Shown: positions 35,436 through 47,133 of the stretch, in pieces | Layout of the letters: every line of letters starts with the position of its first letter | Numbering within the stretch: position 1 is the first letter of the stretch | The notes under the pieces: model-generated | Told to the model about the DNA's origin: nothing | Seen by the model: the letters and a program-made list of their open reading frames with translations, nothing else | Databases searched by the model: none | Assembly: GCA_949752735.1 (NCBI GenBank) | Contig: OX457053.1 | Coordinates: 4,794,735-4,858,734, forward strand | Direction: 5' to 3' | DNA from: Lumbricus terrestris | Lineage: Eukaryota > Annelida > Clitellata > Crassiclitellata > Lumbricidae | DNA: 64,000 bases | Translations under genes and position numbers: made by a program

Positions 35436-35640
35436 GGGCGCGGTGGTGTAGTGGGCATGTTCGTTGCTTGCAGCCGGAGGGTTGCAGGTTCCAATCCACC
35501 TCAATGCGTCGTAGGGACCTTGGGCAAGTCCTTCACTCGCAATTGCTCATGCGCTTCAGTGTGAAACGCTATTGCAGTGTCCGCTCTGCAGTCGGGAGCG
35601 CCTCTGAGTAGTGTGCTTGAAGGGGCGCTATAACAAGTGC
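35436..35640 (+). mobile_element. tRNA-derived SINE, plus strand
   Basis: tRNA-like head GGGCGCGGTGGTGTAGTGGG, B box GGTTCCAATCC, body CCTTGGGCAAGTCCTTCACTC, then GTCGGGAGCGCCTCTGAGTA and the tail AAGGGGCGCTATAACAAG. Siblings are at 24791-24969 (-) and 59081-59317 (+). Confidence 0.88.
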
Positions 35641-35710
35641 ACATACAAACGAACAAACAAACATACCTGCACAGTGCACATCTAAAGAAAATCCATACAT
35701 ACTTTACGCA

Positions 35711-35893
35711 GTGGCGTAGGCAAGGGGGTTTCGGGGGTTAAACCCCCCCCCCCCCCCGAACCCCCCCCCCCAATTGGCTCCGGAAAAAGGTTTTTTAAGG
35801 TTATTTTCCCATTTAAGTAAGAAAAAATATCAAAGAACAGGGTTTCCGCCCATAAAACCCCAGCCCCATCAAAAATTCCTGGCTACACCTCTG
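35711..35893. mobile_element. hAT-like MITE fragment (CAGTGGCGTAG)
   Basis: Left CAGTGGCGTAGGC and right GGCTACACCTCTG form imperfect inverted ends of the common hAT type. Between them are long C runs. An exact flanking duplication is not evident. Confidence 0.6.
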
Positions 35894-38570
35894 AAGTCTT
35901 TACGTAGCCTACATATCACACATGCACGCATGCATGCCTTTATAATTAAATCAAACTAACACATACTGTCATTCATACTTACGCATTATACAGAATAGAC
36001 ATTTCTGTTGCCAAATATAGACTCATTCACGTTGTCCTGAATTATTGCCAATTTATTGGGTCAGGTCGGTCAATGACCCGATGACCTATATAGCAGATCG
36101 CGTCCAATGGCCATCTGTTTGTCGTTAATGCAGGCCGTTGTCATGGCAACGCTGGAGGCAACGAGAACGATGGACAGGCCACATTATATTATGGTGTCAA
36201 GTGGAAATTCCCCGAAAGGACTTGCGCGCGAATTGGGTCAGACAAAGGTCATGGTCGCAACGGAGCGAAGAAGGATAAGACTACGTGAGATGAATATAGG
36301 TCGGTGCACGAAGGTTATGTGTATTATTATGGATCGTTGTTTAGCACGTCGTCTTCGCCACTAGCAGTGCCAGTCCTAAGTGTAAGCAAGGAGGAGGGAG
36401 ATATCAATGATTCTTTGTTATGGTAAGTGTCGTTAAACAAGAGCTCAACTAAAGCATGTTCAGGTTGGAAATGAAGAGGGTCAAGCAGACAGACCGTTGG
36501 CAGACAGACAGACGGACAGACAGACGGACGGACAGACAGACAGACAGAAAGAAAGACAGAAAGACAGAAAGACAGAAAGATGGACGGACGGACAGACAGA
36601 CAGACAGACAGACAGAAGGACACGTGTATTGGTAGGCAATCAGACAAACGATCAGACAGTTCGCAAGACAGACAAACAGACAAGCGAACGGACAGAAGAG
36701 ATCCGAGAGACATACAGACGAACGTTCGGGTAAACAGTTAGGGAAGCAAAGACACAGGCAGGCAGATAGACAGACAGTCAGTCGGACGAAAGAACGAAGA
36801 GATGACGATGAGACATACATGATACATCCAAACATACACACACTGTCATACCAGAGATAGAGACGGAGAGAAAGACAGAGTCTAAGAGAGAGAGACATAA
36901 GCTTACATACAGAAACATACAGACAGAAACAGACAGACAGAAACAGACAAACAGAGCGACAGAGATATACAGAGAGAGATACAGACAGACAGACAGACAG
37001 AGTCTGAGAGAGGCATACAGAAACATACAGACAGAAACAGACAGACAGAAGCAGACAGAGATATACACACACACAGAAAGAGAGACATACACAGACAGAA
37101 TCTGAGAGAGACATACAGAAACATTCAGACAGAAACAGACAGACAGAAACAGACAGACAAAAACAGACAGGCAGAGCGACAGAGATATACAGAGAGAGGC
37201 AGACGCACACAGACAGAGAGCGACAAAGGTAGACAGACAGAGATGGAGACAGACAGTTGATAAAACGAGGCTCTTATCAGCTAATATCCTTCTCCCTCGT
37301 TGACCCATCACAACAGCCAATCTCCAAGAAACCCTAACGTCCTGCTTACACGGAATTCAACGAAGGATCGTTTGTCTGTGGTCTCCCTCTCTCTATCATC
37401 CCTCTTGCCGAACTTCCTTCCTATCCGTCCATTGTAGGCCTATTGTGGGCCTACTTAAAATTTTCACTTTCACAAGAACTTGATACCAAAATTAATGTAC
37501 TGCCTAATTTTCAGCAATTTCATTTCCTGTGATGTGCTTAACTGGTGATGGACAGGGCGGAGTGGAGGAAGAGCTCTATCCTATGTGCAGACCCTACAAG
37601 GGCTAATTTGGCCTACTAAGTCGCCTCGTAATCGTAATCTCCAGATTTCAAGAGCGTCACTCGAAAGCCAAGCGCAGGGCACCAACTTATTCACGAGCGC
37701 TTTGTCAAGTCAGAAAGGTTGTCCAAAAGGGTGGTCCGAAGTCGGTCGTGGTCCAAGAAGACTAAATAGGCTGATGATGTTAAAACGGTTTAATAGTGTC
37801 GTAAACTGGCTGAACCTTTGACAGTACGCAGACAATGTAAAAAATTTAAGATGATGACAAATTAAAGAAAATAATTATGAACGATATATAAATAAATATG
37901 GTTACATAGAGACTATTTAAAAACGAAACAAACAAGACGAAAAACAAAAAAAATACGTATTTACGTATATGGAATGAATGAGTGAACAAAACGAACGAAT
38001 GAATGAACGAATGAATAAACGAATGAATGAACCGTCTTGCTGCATGGAAATCGTTGCACAGTTCGGAAATCATTGTTCCATTGTAGCCTACAGTTGTACT
38101 CCTACGCCTCCGCAGTCTCGCCACAACCTCATCAATCGAATCTTTCAGGCCAGAGAGGGCAGGACCTACCGGCCACGAACCTTTCCCTCGCCCAGCCGGA
38201 AGAGCGCCGATGGAGAGGAGGGGCGATCGGGCCTGGCCTAGCTTGGCCTGGCCTGGCCGGGCAGGGAAGGGGCAGAGGCCTGGCTGATGTGCAGGGGAAG
38301 AGGCGCCTTATTAAGTTCGCCCTAGGTCTTTTCTAGGAATTCATCTGATTCACTGAGTCGTCATCACTAAGCGCTGCGATTCTACGCTGTCGAGAAAAGA
38401 AAATCATGTCTGCCATCGGTATTCACCATAGTGTGGACTGTGGCTCGAATCTGATCGTTATTTTGTTGCCTCACAGTGTCGTTCAACCAACTATTATATA
38501 GGCTAACAATAATATTATTATTCGCCAACTAAGCTACTGACCAGCCACAAGGAAACGGAATGAATTTAAG
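35894..38570. other. intergenic, no gene recognised; CAGA tract
   Basis: A long CAGA/GACAGACAG tract spans 36484-37255, with antisense Leu/Ser/Val/Cys frames that are artefacts. GC-rich GGCCTGG repeats lie at 38230-38285. The rest shows no recognisable coding segment. Confidence 0.6.
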
Positions 38571-38770
38571 GAATTGAAGGAATTAAGGAATTTTTACAAC
38601 TGCACAACTCCTTCTTTCCTCTCCCATCTTACATGGTAAATTACTTCCAGTCGGAGGAAAATGACCTTTCTTGCTAGTTTTAGCTGCACAGAAGTGCTTC
38701 TACAACTGCACAAATTCTTTTAGAACTGCACATTTTGTGTAGCCTACAACTGCACGTTAATGAAAGCCCT
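38571..38770. mobile_element. hAT-type MITE (CAGGGCT family), 5' end eroded
   Basis: Matches 20284-20478 from AAGGAATTTTTA through ACTGCACAACTCCTT, TCGGAGGAAAATGAC, TTGCTAGTTTTA and ACTGCACATTTTGTG to the AAAGCCCTG end. The initial CAGGGCT is lost. Confidence 0.8.
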
Positions 38771-40128
38771 GAGGAAACGCATGCACAATTGCACACCATC
38801 TTAATGCAAGGTACAGAAAGTTTAAAAGTACGTATTTAATTTACAATAACGTTGCATCAGCTCCGTATTTGTTGGCAGTGTACGACCATCGAGCAAGAAG
38901 CGTTGATAAGCCTTCGGATCTCTTAAAGGCATATAGACATAAAAAAGGTGGAAACGGAATAAAAAAAACGGAAAAACTTCGTTTTATTCGAAAAAATAAA
39001 AAACGAAAAACCGACCAAAAACGGAAATGGAAAATGATTTGACTTTGTTACATTTTAAACAGCATTTCAAAACTTGAAGATCTTATTTAGGCCTATGCAA
39101 TTTTTTAAAATCTAATCTGCAGATAGCGCAACTTTTTTTGTAGGCCAGAATTCACTATAAGTGACATTAATAATCTTTTTTCGTATAACTAGTTTAATAA
39201 GAAATTGAGAAAAACTAAAGTTATTGAAATCTGTTCAAATATAAATTGCAAACATAAGTCCGTATAAATTCATGCTGACCAACAACCCAATTAAAATCTA
39301 ATCAGATGCAAAGGCTACCAAGACATGATTTCAGAATAGCGTCCTAAGCCTTGTGAAGGACTTCAAGGACTCACGTATAATAAATATGTGTGTGTGTGCG
39401 TGTGTGGCTTTCTCTAGTTCGAAATCTAAAACGAAGCGCTATTCAGATCGATGGCAGGCACATTAATGTCTGGAAACTTTTGTTCAGCATCGTATACTCT
39501 AGCACCGATGTGATAAGCAGCTTCCATTCCGCCGCTGTTTAGAGTAAACTTACAGATTATCAATCGACACCTCACACCAGTCTATAGATCCACAGTTCGA
39601 GAACTTCAGCTAGTGCAGTAGAGAATGCTGATCTCATTCGTGTCTGCTTATTCCAGACGTTAATTGCATGACTCCAAGCCACACTGGCTGTATTCTGTGG
39701 CTAGACACGTGAACTGCGGTGTGTCTGTACTCTCCAGTCATCAGATTTGATTTTAGTGCAGCAAGGTGGCCGATGAAGAGATAGAGACAGAGACAGAGAC
39801 AGAGACGGAGACAGAGACAGAAAGACAGACACAGAGAGACAGAGACTCATACAGAAAGACACACAGTAGCAGAGGCAAATACACAGAGGGGTTAGGTGTC
39901 TTAGCCCCTGAGGCTGTAGTGGGGCCGCGGCCTGAGTCACAGGGCTCTCTATGGGTGAGTCGGTTATATAGTCTGCGAATGATTGGCTCTGTCTGACTTC
40001 CTTGGGCTTTATTCGCCCAAACGGTTCAAGTATTTTTCCGTTGTCCATCTGCAAGGGTGATGGCTCCGATGTGATGACTGCATGGCTCGCTGGCTAAGAC
40101 TCTGGCTTCTTGCATTCATGACCGGGAC
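38771..40128. other. intergenic, no gene recognised
   Basis: A-rich ACGGAAAAA-type stretch at 38940-39030 and a short GACAGA tract at 39780-39845. Nothing coding. Confidence 0.55.
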
Positions 40129-40445
40129 TAGAATCATGTGTCCGACATGTGAAATGGCCGAGTGAAACCGACGTCTGAGTGCGACATGTGAGTGATATCG
40201 ACTTGTGAGGGAATATGGCATGTGAATCTAACATGTGAATTTGGCATGCGAAAGGGACACTGTGAAATCGACGTGTGTGAAATTGGCGTGTCGATTCGAC
40301 GTGTGAAATCTACATGTGCAATCTACATGTGAAACGGACATGTGAAACCGACATGTGAAACAGACGCGTGAAACAGACATGCGAATTATACATATGGAAT
40401 CGACATGCGAAACGACATGTGAAGCGTCATGTGAAATTGACGTGG
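40129..40445. repeat. degenerate 12-13-bp minisatellite (GACATGTGAAA)
   Basis: About two dozen variants of CGACATGTGAAAT / GACGTGTGAAAT in direct orientation. The ACATGT palindrome sits in many units. Confidence 0.85.
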
Positions 40446-40720
40446 ATCACATTGTTGATCTGCGTGTAACATGGGATGACCCCCAACATCCGCCAGAAGA
40501 GAGACAGCTGAAATCCAAAAATTATCGCGAAGATATGTACGGCATTCACCTATGGCGACGTTCAACTATTTACCTGCATTCGGATTGACGCTGTCAATGA
40601 ATTCGACTTGTTTTATTCGTACCTAAGTCGCTATATATAGTTGTCCACCACGTGCTTATCGCCAAAGTAGCCCACACCAACCAGCTTTCGAAGGCAAAAT
40701 ACTAAGGTGAGTTTAACTAA
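40446..40720. other. intergenic, no gene recognised
   Basis: Unique sequence; nothing recognised. Confidence 0.5.
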
Positions 40721-40728
40721 GCTGTATG

Positions 40729-40871
40729 CATTAGGCGCACCACCCTATGGGACCCCCGGGACGCGTCCCCCAACTTTTGAGTGGTCCCTAACTTTATTAT
40801 TATGGTCCCCCAACTTTTAGGACGTGATTCATTATGGTCCCCCCCACTTTTAGAACGTGATTGCACCTATG
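40729..40871. mobile_element. 143-bp MITE with 8-bp TSD
   Basis: Ends CATTAGGCGCACC and GCACCTATG (imperfect inverted match), flanked by the perfect 8-bp duplication GCTGTATG (40721-40728 and 40872-40879). The interior is three partial direct repeats of GGTCCC-CAACTTTT. Confidence 0.8.
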
Positions 40872-40969
40872 GCTGTATGTATCTTTTGTATATATGCAAT
40901 GTTATATGCCTATATATAATAATCATGATAGCAAGCATGTAATCAGATATACACATAGAGACCTATTTT

Positions 40970-41150
40970 GTATTGTACTTAAACATTTATAAAGCGTCTC
41001 TAGTAGGGTGAGCTGCTCAGAGGCGCTCCCAGTGAGCAAGGAGGCAAGGTCCGGCCGCCCCCGGGAGAAGAAGCAGGTTTTGAAGAGGAGAGAGAGAGAA
41101 GAAAGAAGAAAGACTGCCAGACAGAACTGCAGAGTGAACAAGAGAAATAT
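40970..41150 (-). mobile_element. retroelement 3' end, minus strand
   Basis: ATTTATAAAGCGTCTCTAGTAGGGTGAGC, then CAGAGGCGCTCCCAGTGAGC and GAGAAGAAGC. Same family as 9783 and 18500. Confidence 0.7.
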
Positions 41151-42266
41151 ATAATTATAATATATATTTAATTTAACTATTTATATAGTATTTATATAGA
41201 ATTATATACATAATTTCTTTTAACTGTGTGTGTTGTGTTAGCATGAGTAGCCTAGCTATCTCCGGTTGAGCGGATTGGTAGGTCTAAATAAGATCTTGTA
41301 TCTATAATACTAGATATAGCATTAGGTCATATAATATTTCGTACCTAGAATATTATTAGAAATGTAGCAATTTTTAAGATCTAAATAATCACAAACAGAG
41401 CAACACTCAATTAATCAATCAACCAATTGTCTTCAGCAGCCTGTAACTCCTTTAAATAAATAAATAAATAAATAAATAAATGTAGTCTATTACAAGTGTT
41501 GATTACTAAAATATCAATTTAAACTTATTACGATTGAAATTGCTTTATTTTAATTATTTCTAAGATGAAGAAGATGATGAAGATGAAAAAGCTGCCGATA
41601 TGGATAACAAAGATGACAAGACAGATGATAGATGATGCAAGTGGCGTACGTCACTCTCCCTTCTTCACGATACAACCAAGTCATCGTCTATTTCCGATGC
41701 TCTCGCCAGATGTCGAACACATCTTTCTGGTTTATTCGCCAGGTGGCTTCACTACTTCATTCATTCGATAGGTGGCGATGACTAAGCAAGTCTCACGTGC
41801 GTTTAACATTACCGTGATTCAGTGTGTCCTAGTGAATGAGTGAGTGAGTGAGTCAGTGAATGAAACAGCCAGTTAGACAATTTGGCTGTCTGTCTCTTCA
41901 TCTGTGTCTGTCTGTCAGTCTGTCTGTTTCCACTACATTTTGTAAATAGTCAATGCTGGGTGTGGAAGGCGGACACAATGCTTTGCTACAACCTATGTGG
42001 TGATTTGGTTAATTCACAATGCATTTCATCGCATTGTACTGTATTGTATTGTATTGTATTGCATTGTATTGTATTGTATTGCATCATGGATCAGTTTCGC
42101 TGCATCGTCGTAGCTCGCGTGTGTACTTAACTCTTTAAAATGTTTAGGTCGAAGTATCATATGCAGGTCGCGTCAAGAAAACGGAAGAGTTGAAACGATT
42201 ACATCATGCAAAAATGACTGGGTCAGTCTTTCACTTGCTCTCTTGCTCTCTTTCTCTGTATGTGTG
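41151..42266. other. intergenic, no gene recognised
   Basis: AT-rich, with (AATA)n at about 41455-41480 and (ATTGT)n at about 42038-42083. No gene. Confidence 0.55.
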
Positions 42267-42578
42267 CAGGGGCGGATCCAGGGGGAGGGGGCAATCCGGC
42301 CATGGCGCCCCCATTTAAAAATTGCATGGGACGTGGCCCCCCATTTGGTTTCAAAAAGCCATTAAATAAATGTAGTGGGAGAGAAAAACAGGACATCAGG
42401 CCCCCTATTACAAAATCGTACGGACGTGGCCCCCCGTCGATTTAGCGGGCGGATGAAATGGTATCTTTTTCCAGAAAAATTGGTCGATGACTAAAAAAAA
42501 GTCATCAGTTTTTTCGGCTGTCCCACCAACAAGACCCAAAATTTTGGCCCCCTTCGAAAATTTCTGTATCCGCCCTTG
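42267..42578. mobile_element. hAT-like MITE (CAGGGGCGGATCCAG ends)
   Basis: Left end CAGGGGCGGATCCAGGGGG; right end CTGTATCCGCCCTTG, an imperfect inverted match. The flanking 8-mers TATGTGTG and TATGTATG match at 7 of 8 positions. The interior has repeated GGCCCCCC-TT words and no coding capacity. Confidence 0.8.
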
Positions 42579-42639
42579 TATGTATGTGTGCGTCACAGTG
42601 TGTCTGTGTCTGCGTGTGTCTGTGTGTGTCTGTGTGTGT

Positions 42640-42672
<33 letters not shown>

Positions 42673-43749
42673 TGCGCACGGCTTTCAGATTTGTTCCTGA
42701 ATGTTAACTTCTCAGACAGAGTGATTAAAATTTTATTAGAATGAGTTCATCATTTGACTTTGGATGATATTATTATATCAGACGCGGTTGTCAAGATGCG
42801 TTGTAACGAGGAAGGACCGTAGTCATAGTCATTTCGCGTTTATCCACTTAAAACACTTCCTGATATTTAATAGGTATGGTTTCTGCTTAGTGGTTTCGCC
42901 AAGCCCTTAGTTAAGTTCTTAGTTGAGTCATTAGTTAAGAGTTGTTCTTCTCGGCGTAGAACTACTCTGTTTGTCGATTGCTTATTAAGAATTTTTTCTC
43001 TCTCTCCCTAATAATCTTTATATTCCTACAATTGAATGTGCTGTCGTGTCTTTTATATATATATTTATATATATATATTTACATGAATAATGCCATGGGT
43101 GGCCCTATTAGCGGGATTGTCCATCCCTTCTGGGTCTCCCCTTCTTCACCAAATTATATTAAAGTATTATTCAATGCCATAATTGTATCATGTTTGTTTG
43201 TTGTTTTGGTTCAGGAAATAAATAAATAAACAAATAAATAAATAAAATAAATAAATAAAATGGTCATTGCATTTGGTCATTGCAATTAAGTAATCCGACT
43301 AATTCTTAGTTGAGGTGGAAATTTTCGAAAACCGTATGTTTGCCCTAGGACCCGTCGGACAAAGGGCAGACAGACAGATTGATAGATAGACAGACAGATA
43401 GACAGGTTTACAGATAGGAAGACTGACAGACACACAAACAGACAGACAAACAAGCAAACATGAGATTGACAGACGGACAAATGTGCAAACAGACACACAG
43501 AGACAGCTAACCAGACAGACAGACAGAGAGACAGACAGATAGAAGGATTGACAGACAGACTGAGGAATGGGTTTTTTCTGATGAATTCGCATAAATAGGA
43601 AGTGGGAATTTTTCGCTTTTCGAATGCAGGACACGTGGGATGACTGATTGAAGACAACTCGGAGACTGAGGCAGTTGCTTGCATGTCTGCATCCATGTTT
43701 GTTTCCGTATGTCTGTCTGTCTGTCTGAGTGTCTGTCTGTCTGTCTGAG

Positions 43750-43798
<49 letters not shown>

Positions 43799-43935
43799 CC
43801 CTGCATCCAATCATCCATCAATGTGTGTCTAATCTTTCAGCTTTCTGTATAAAACGGTTTCCTGTTTATATGCGTGCATGAATGCATATATAACTTTGTG
43901 TATATATGTATGTATGTACGCATATGAATGACATT
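42579..43935. other. intergenic, no gene recognised; GT, CAGA and CTGT repeats
   Basis: (GT)n/(GC)n at 42590-42680, (AAAT)n at 43218-43260, CAGA tracts at 43365-43560 and (CTGT)n at 43705-43800. Frames in the tracts are artefacts. Confidence 0.6.
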
Positions 43936-44312
43936 ATGTATGTATGTATGTATGTATGTATGTATGTATGTATGTATGTATGTATGTATGTATGTATGTA
44001 TGTATGTATGTATGTATGTATGTATGTATGTATGTATGTATGTATGTATGAATGTACGTATGAATGCATGTATGTATGTATGTATGTATGTATGTATGTA
44101 TGTATGTATGTATGTATGTATGTATGTATGTATGTATGTATGTATGTATGTATGTATGTATGTATGTGTGTATGTATGTATGTATGTATGTATGTATGTA
44201 TGTATGTATGTATGTATGTATGTATGTATGAATGCATGTATGTATGTATGTATGTATGTATGTATGTATGTATGTATGTATGAATGCATGTATGTATGTA
44301 TGAATGTACGTA
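43936..44312. repeat. (ATGT)n microsatellite
   Basis: About 375 bp of ATGT with a recurrent GAATG-type interruption (about 44050, 44065, 44230, 44281 and 44302), suggesting larger-unit slippage. Confidence 0.97.
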
Positions 44313-45455
44313 TGCTAGTATTGTGCAAGGCTCTGGCCTTGGTCCTACGGATTTTGTCATAGCCATTTCCAGTCTCAAACCTAAATTCAGTGGAAACCGT
44401 CTCACTAAATATGCTGATGATAGCTACTTGCTGATCCCAGCTTCTTGCATTGACACCACTCTTTCTGAACTTGACCATAACCCCGCATACATTGAAACTC
44501 TTTCAAAAATCCTATCCTGATTCTTCCTCTTCTCCTTACATCCCCCGCCACTTCAACTCTAAACATCACCCACCTTAGCCGTCCATCTATCTGCCTGCCT
44601 GACTCTCCGGACTTGACCCGCTGCCTATCGATTTTGTTTTGATTGAGCGCCTGTGAATAAGCTGGTTCCCGCGACTTGGCTTTTGTGGGCGCTGTAGAAG
44701 TTTCGAGATTACGATTACGATTACGACCATATATCTAAGTGGGCATCCATTAGCAATCTAAAACTAAATCAAGCTAAGACCAGTGAAATGATCATCAGGC
44801 GACCTCGGTCTAAAGCTATTGCTCTTCCTTCTCCCATCTCGGGCATCCAAAGGGTCCAGCAGATGGTCGTTTTGGGTGTCACCATCTCTGACCGGATTGG
44901 CTTTGTGGCTCAAATTAGCAGAATATGCTGTAAAGCCCGGCAATCCATGTTTGCTCTGCGTGTTTTAGTCGCCCACGGCCTTCATGGTCAACGTCTGTTT
45001 GACGTTGTTAGAGCTACTACCATTGCTAGATTACTTTATGCCTCCCCTGTATGGTGGGGATTTGCCAACGCAATGGAACGTAAACGTCTTAACGGTCTTT
45101 TAAGAAAATTGACCCGTTTAAGCTTTCTTCCTATCGATTTTCCTAGTTTTGATGCTCTCTGTTCTAGAGCTGACTCTGCTCTTTTCCGGTCTATCCTCTT
45201 AAATCCTTGTCACATTCTTCACGACCTCCTCCCTCCCATTAAGGTCACTCCATACAATACTCGACCAAGGCCGCATAATCTAACCCTTCCTAGAGTTGAT
45301 TCTTTTGCCAGAAACAGTTTTATTATGCGAATGTTATATAATTTTGCATAAATGTTTTCTATTTTTATATTATTTATTTCCTCTGTAAACTACTGTGCGT
45401 TTGCTGGTGGTATAATAAAGAATATACTTACTTACTTACTTACTTATGTATGTAC
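44313..45455 (+). mobile_element. CR1-like non-LTR retrotransposon fragment, (CTTA)n tail
   Basis: Encodes the 3' half of a reverse transcriptase. QGSGLGP and the catalytic KYADDSYL box lie at 44316-44440, and the 3' part at 44788-45351 has LLYASPVWWGF and ends at a stop (TAA). It finishes AATAAAGAATATACTTACTTACTTACTTA, a 3' microsatellite tail typical of CR1/L2-type elements. The 5' part is missing and the copy abuts an ATGT array. The reading frame is broken by a nested insertion at 44480-44724. Confidence 0.9.
44480..44724 (+). mobile_element. nested LINE 3' end, copy C, 7-bp TSD
   Basis: 245 bp matching copies A and B (CTGACTCTCCGGA, CCTATCGATTTTG, GAGCGCCTGTGAATAAGCTGG), ending in the tail GATTACGATTAC. 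It is flanked by GACCATA on both sides (44473-44479 and 44725-44731), inside the reverse transcriptase frame of the host copy. Confidence 0.92.
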
Positions 45456-45680
45456 GTATGTACGAATGCATGTATACATAATGTGGATATGTCTATCTTT
45501 CTGCAGATATGTGCGCGTGTCTCTATCTTAATTCCTCCTCCTACGTACCGGTGAGTCTTACTTCTATTCTGTCACTTTCTTCATCGGTTTTCCTCAACCC
45601 TCAAGATCGCTCCACGACACATTCCATGCGTTCCATTGTCTTGTGTTGCCTGTTGGTGCTTGAGCGGCACGCATTGCAAG
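45456..45680. other. short unique spacer before the 27-bp satellite
   Basis: ATGT/ACGT debris, then unique sequence. The first partial satellite unit starts near 45681. Confidence 0.6.
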
Positions 45681-45702
45681 ACAATGTCTCACATCTGATC
45701 AG

Positions 45703-46917
45703 GTGAGACATTGTCTCACATCTGATCAGATGAGACATTGTCTCACATCTGATCAGGTGAGACATTGTCTCACATCTGATCAGGTGAGACATTGTCTCAC
45801 ATCTGATCAGGTGAGACATTGTCTCACATCTGATCAGGTGAGACATTGTCTCACATCTGATCAGGTGAGACATTGTCTCACATCTGATCAGGTGAGACAT
45901 TGTCTCACATCTGATCAGGTGAGACATTGTCTCACATCTGATCAGGTGAGACATTGTCTCACATCTGATCAGGTGAGACATTGTCTCACATCTGATCAGG
46001 TGAGACATTGTCTCACAACTGATCAGGTGAGACATTGTCTCACATCTGATCAGGTGAGACATTGTCTCACATCTGATCAGGTGAGACATTGTCTCACATC
46101 TGATCAGGTGAGACATTGTCTCACATCTGATCAGGTGAGACATTGTCTCACATCTGATCAGGTGAGACATTGTCTCACATCTGATCAGGTGAGACATTGT
46201 CTCACATCTGATCAGGTGAGACATTGTCTCACATCTGATCAGGTGAGACATTGTCTCACATCTGATCAGGTGAGACATTGTCTCACATCTGATCAGGTGA
46301 GACATTGTCTCACATCTGATCAGGTGAGACATTGTCTCACATCTGATCAGGTGAGACATTGTCTCACATCTGATCAGGTGAGACATTGTCTCACATCTGA
46401 TCAGGTGAGACATTGTCTCACATCTGATCAGGTGAGACATTGTCTCACATCTGATCAGGTGAGACATTGTCTCACAACTGATCAGGTGAGACATTGTCTC
46501 ACAACTGATCAGGTGAGACATTGTCTCACATCTGATCAGGTGAGACATTGTCTCACATCTGATCAGGTGAGACATTGTCTCACATCTGATCAGGTGAGAC
46601 ATTGTCTCACATCTGATCAGGTGAGACATTGTCTCACATCTGATCAGGTGAGACATTGTCTCACATCTGATCAGGTGAGACATTGTCTCACATCTGATCA
46701 GGTGAGACATTGTCTCACATCTGATCAGGTGAGACATTGTCTCACAACTGATCAGGTGAGACATTGTCTCACATCTGATCAGGTGAGACATTGTCTCACA
46801 TCTGATCAGGTGAGACATTGTCTCACATCTGATCAGGTGAGACATTGTCTCACAACTGATCAGGTGAGACATTGTCTCACATCTGATCAGGTGAGACATT
46901 GTCTCACATCTGATCAG
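45703..46917. repeat. 27-bp satellite, 45 unit lengths, hairpin + palindrome unit
   Basis: The unit is GTGAGACATTGTCTCAC (a hairpin, GTGAGAC-ATT-GTCTCAC) followed by ATCTGATCAG, which holds the perfect palindrome CTGATCAG. The span is 1215 bp, or exactly 45 x 27, so there are no net indels. Variation is minimal: one unit starts ATGAGAC, and five units (ending near 46026, 46485, 46512, 46755 and 46863) have ACAACTGATCAG instead of ACATCTGATCAG. Partial units flank both sides. As 27 is a multiple of 3, both strands stay open for about 440 codons; I do not read these as genes. Confidence 0.97.
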
Positions 46918-47092
46918 GTGAGACATTGTCTCATCTGTTCGGTTCCTTCTTCGTCGCTGAGTTTAATTGAAAACATTTCTTATTTTGCATCAATCATTTG
47001 TTTTATTTTCAATTTATTTCCTGACGCCCTCTTTTTCCTGGAAGGAGAATGAGAGGGTTGGGGACAAACAGACATACACAGACAGACAGACC

Positions 47093-47133
<41 letters not shown>

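Noticed and set aside
35711..35893. 8-bp duplication around the CAGTGGCGTAG element
   Set aside because: CTTTACG occurs on both sides but is offset by about four bases from the right terminus, so it is not claimed as a TSD.
36449..37320. Cys/Ser/Leu/Val-rich frames of up to 253 codons on the minus strand
   Set aside because: CTGT/CAGA repeat translations that resemble membrane proteins only by composition.
45703..46917. CRISPR-like array
   Set aside because: Repeats are directly adjacent with no unique spacers, and the genome is eukaryotic.
45601..47052. Two long open frames (about 440 codons each, both strands) over the 27-bp array
   Set aside because: They arise because a stop-free unit whose length is a multiple of three is repeated; identical nonamers on both strands and no start, splice or domain evidence.
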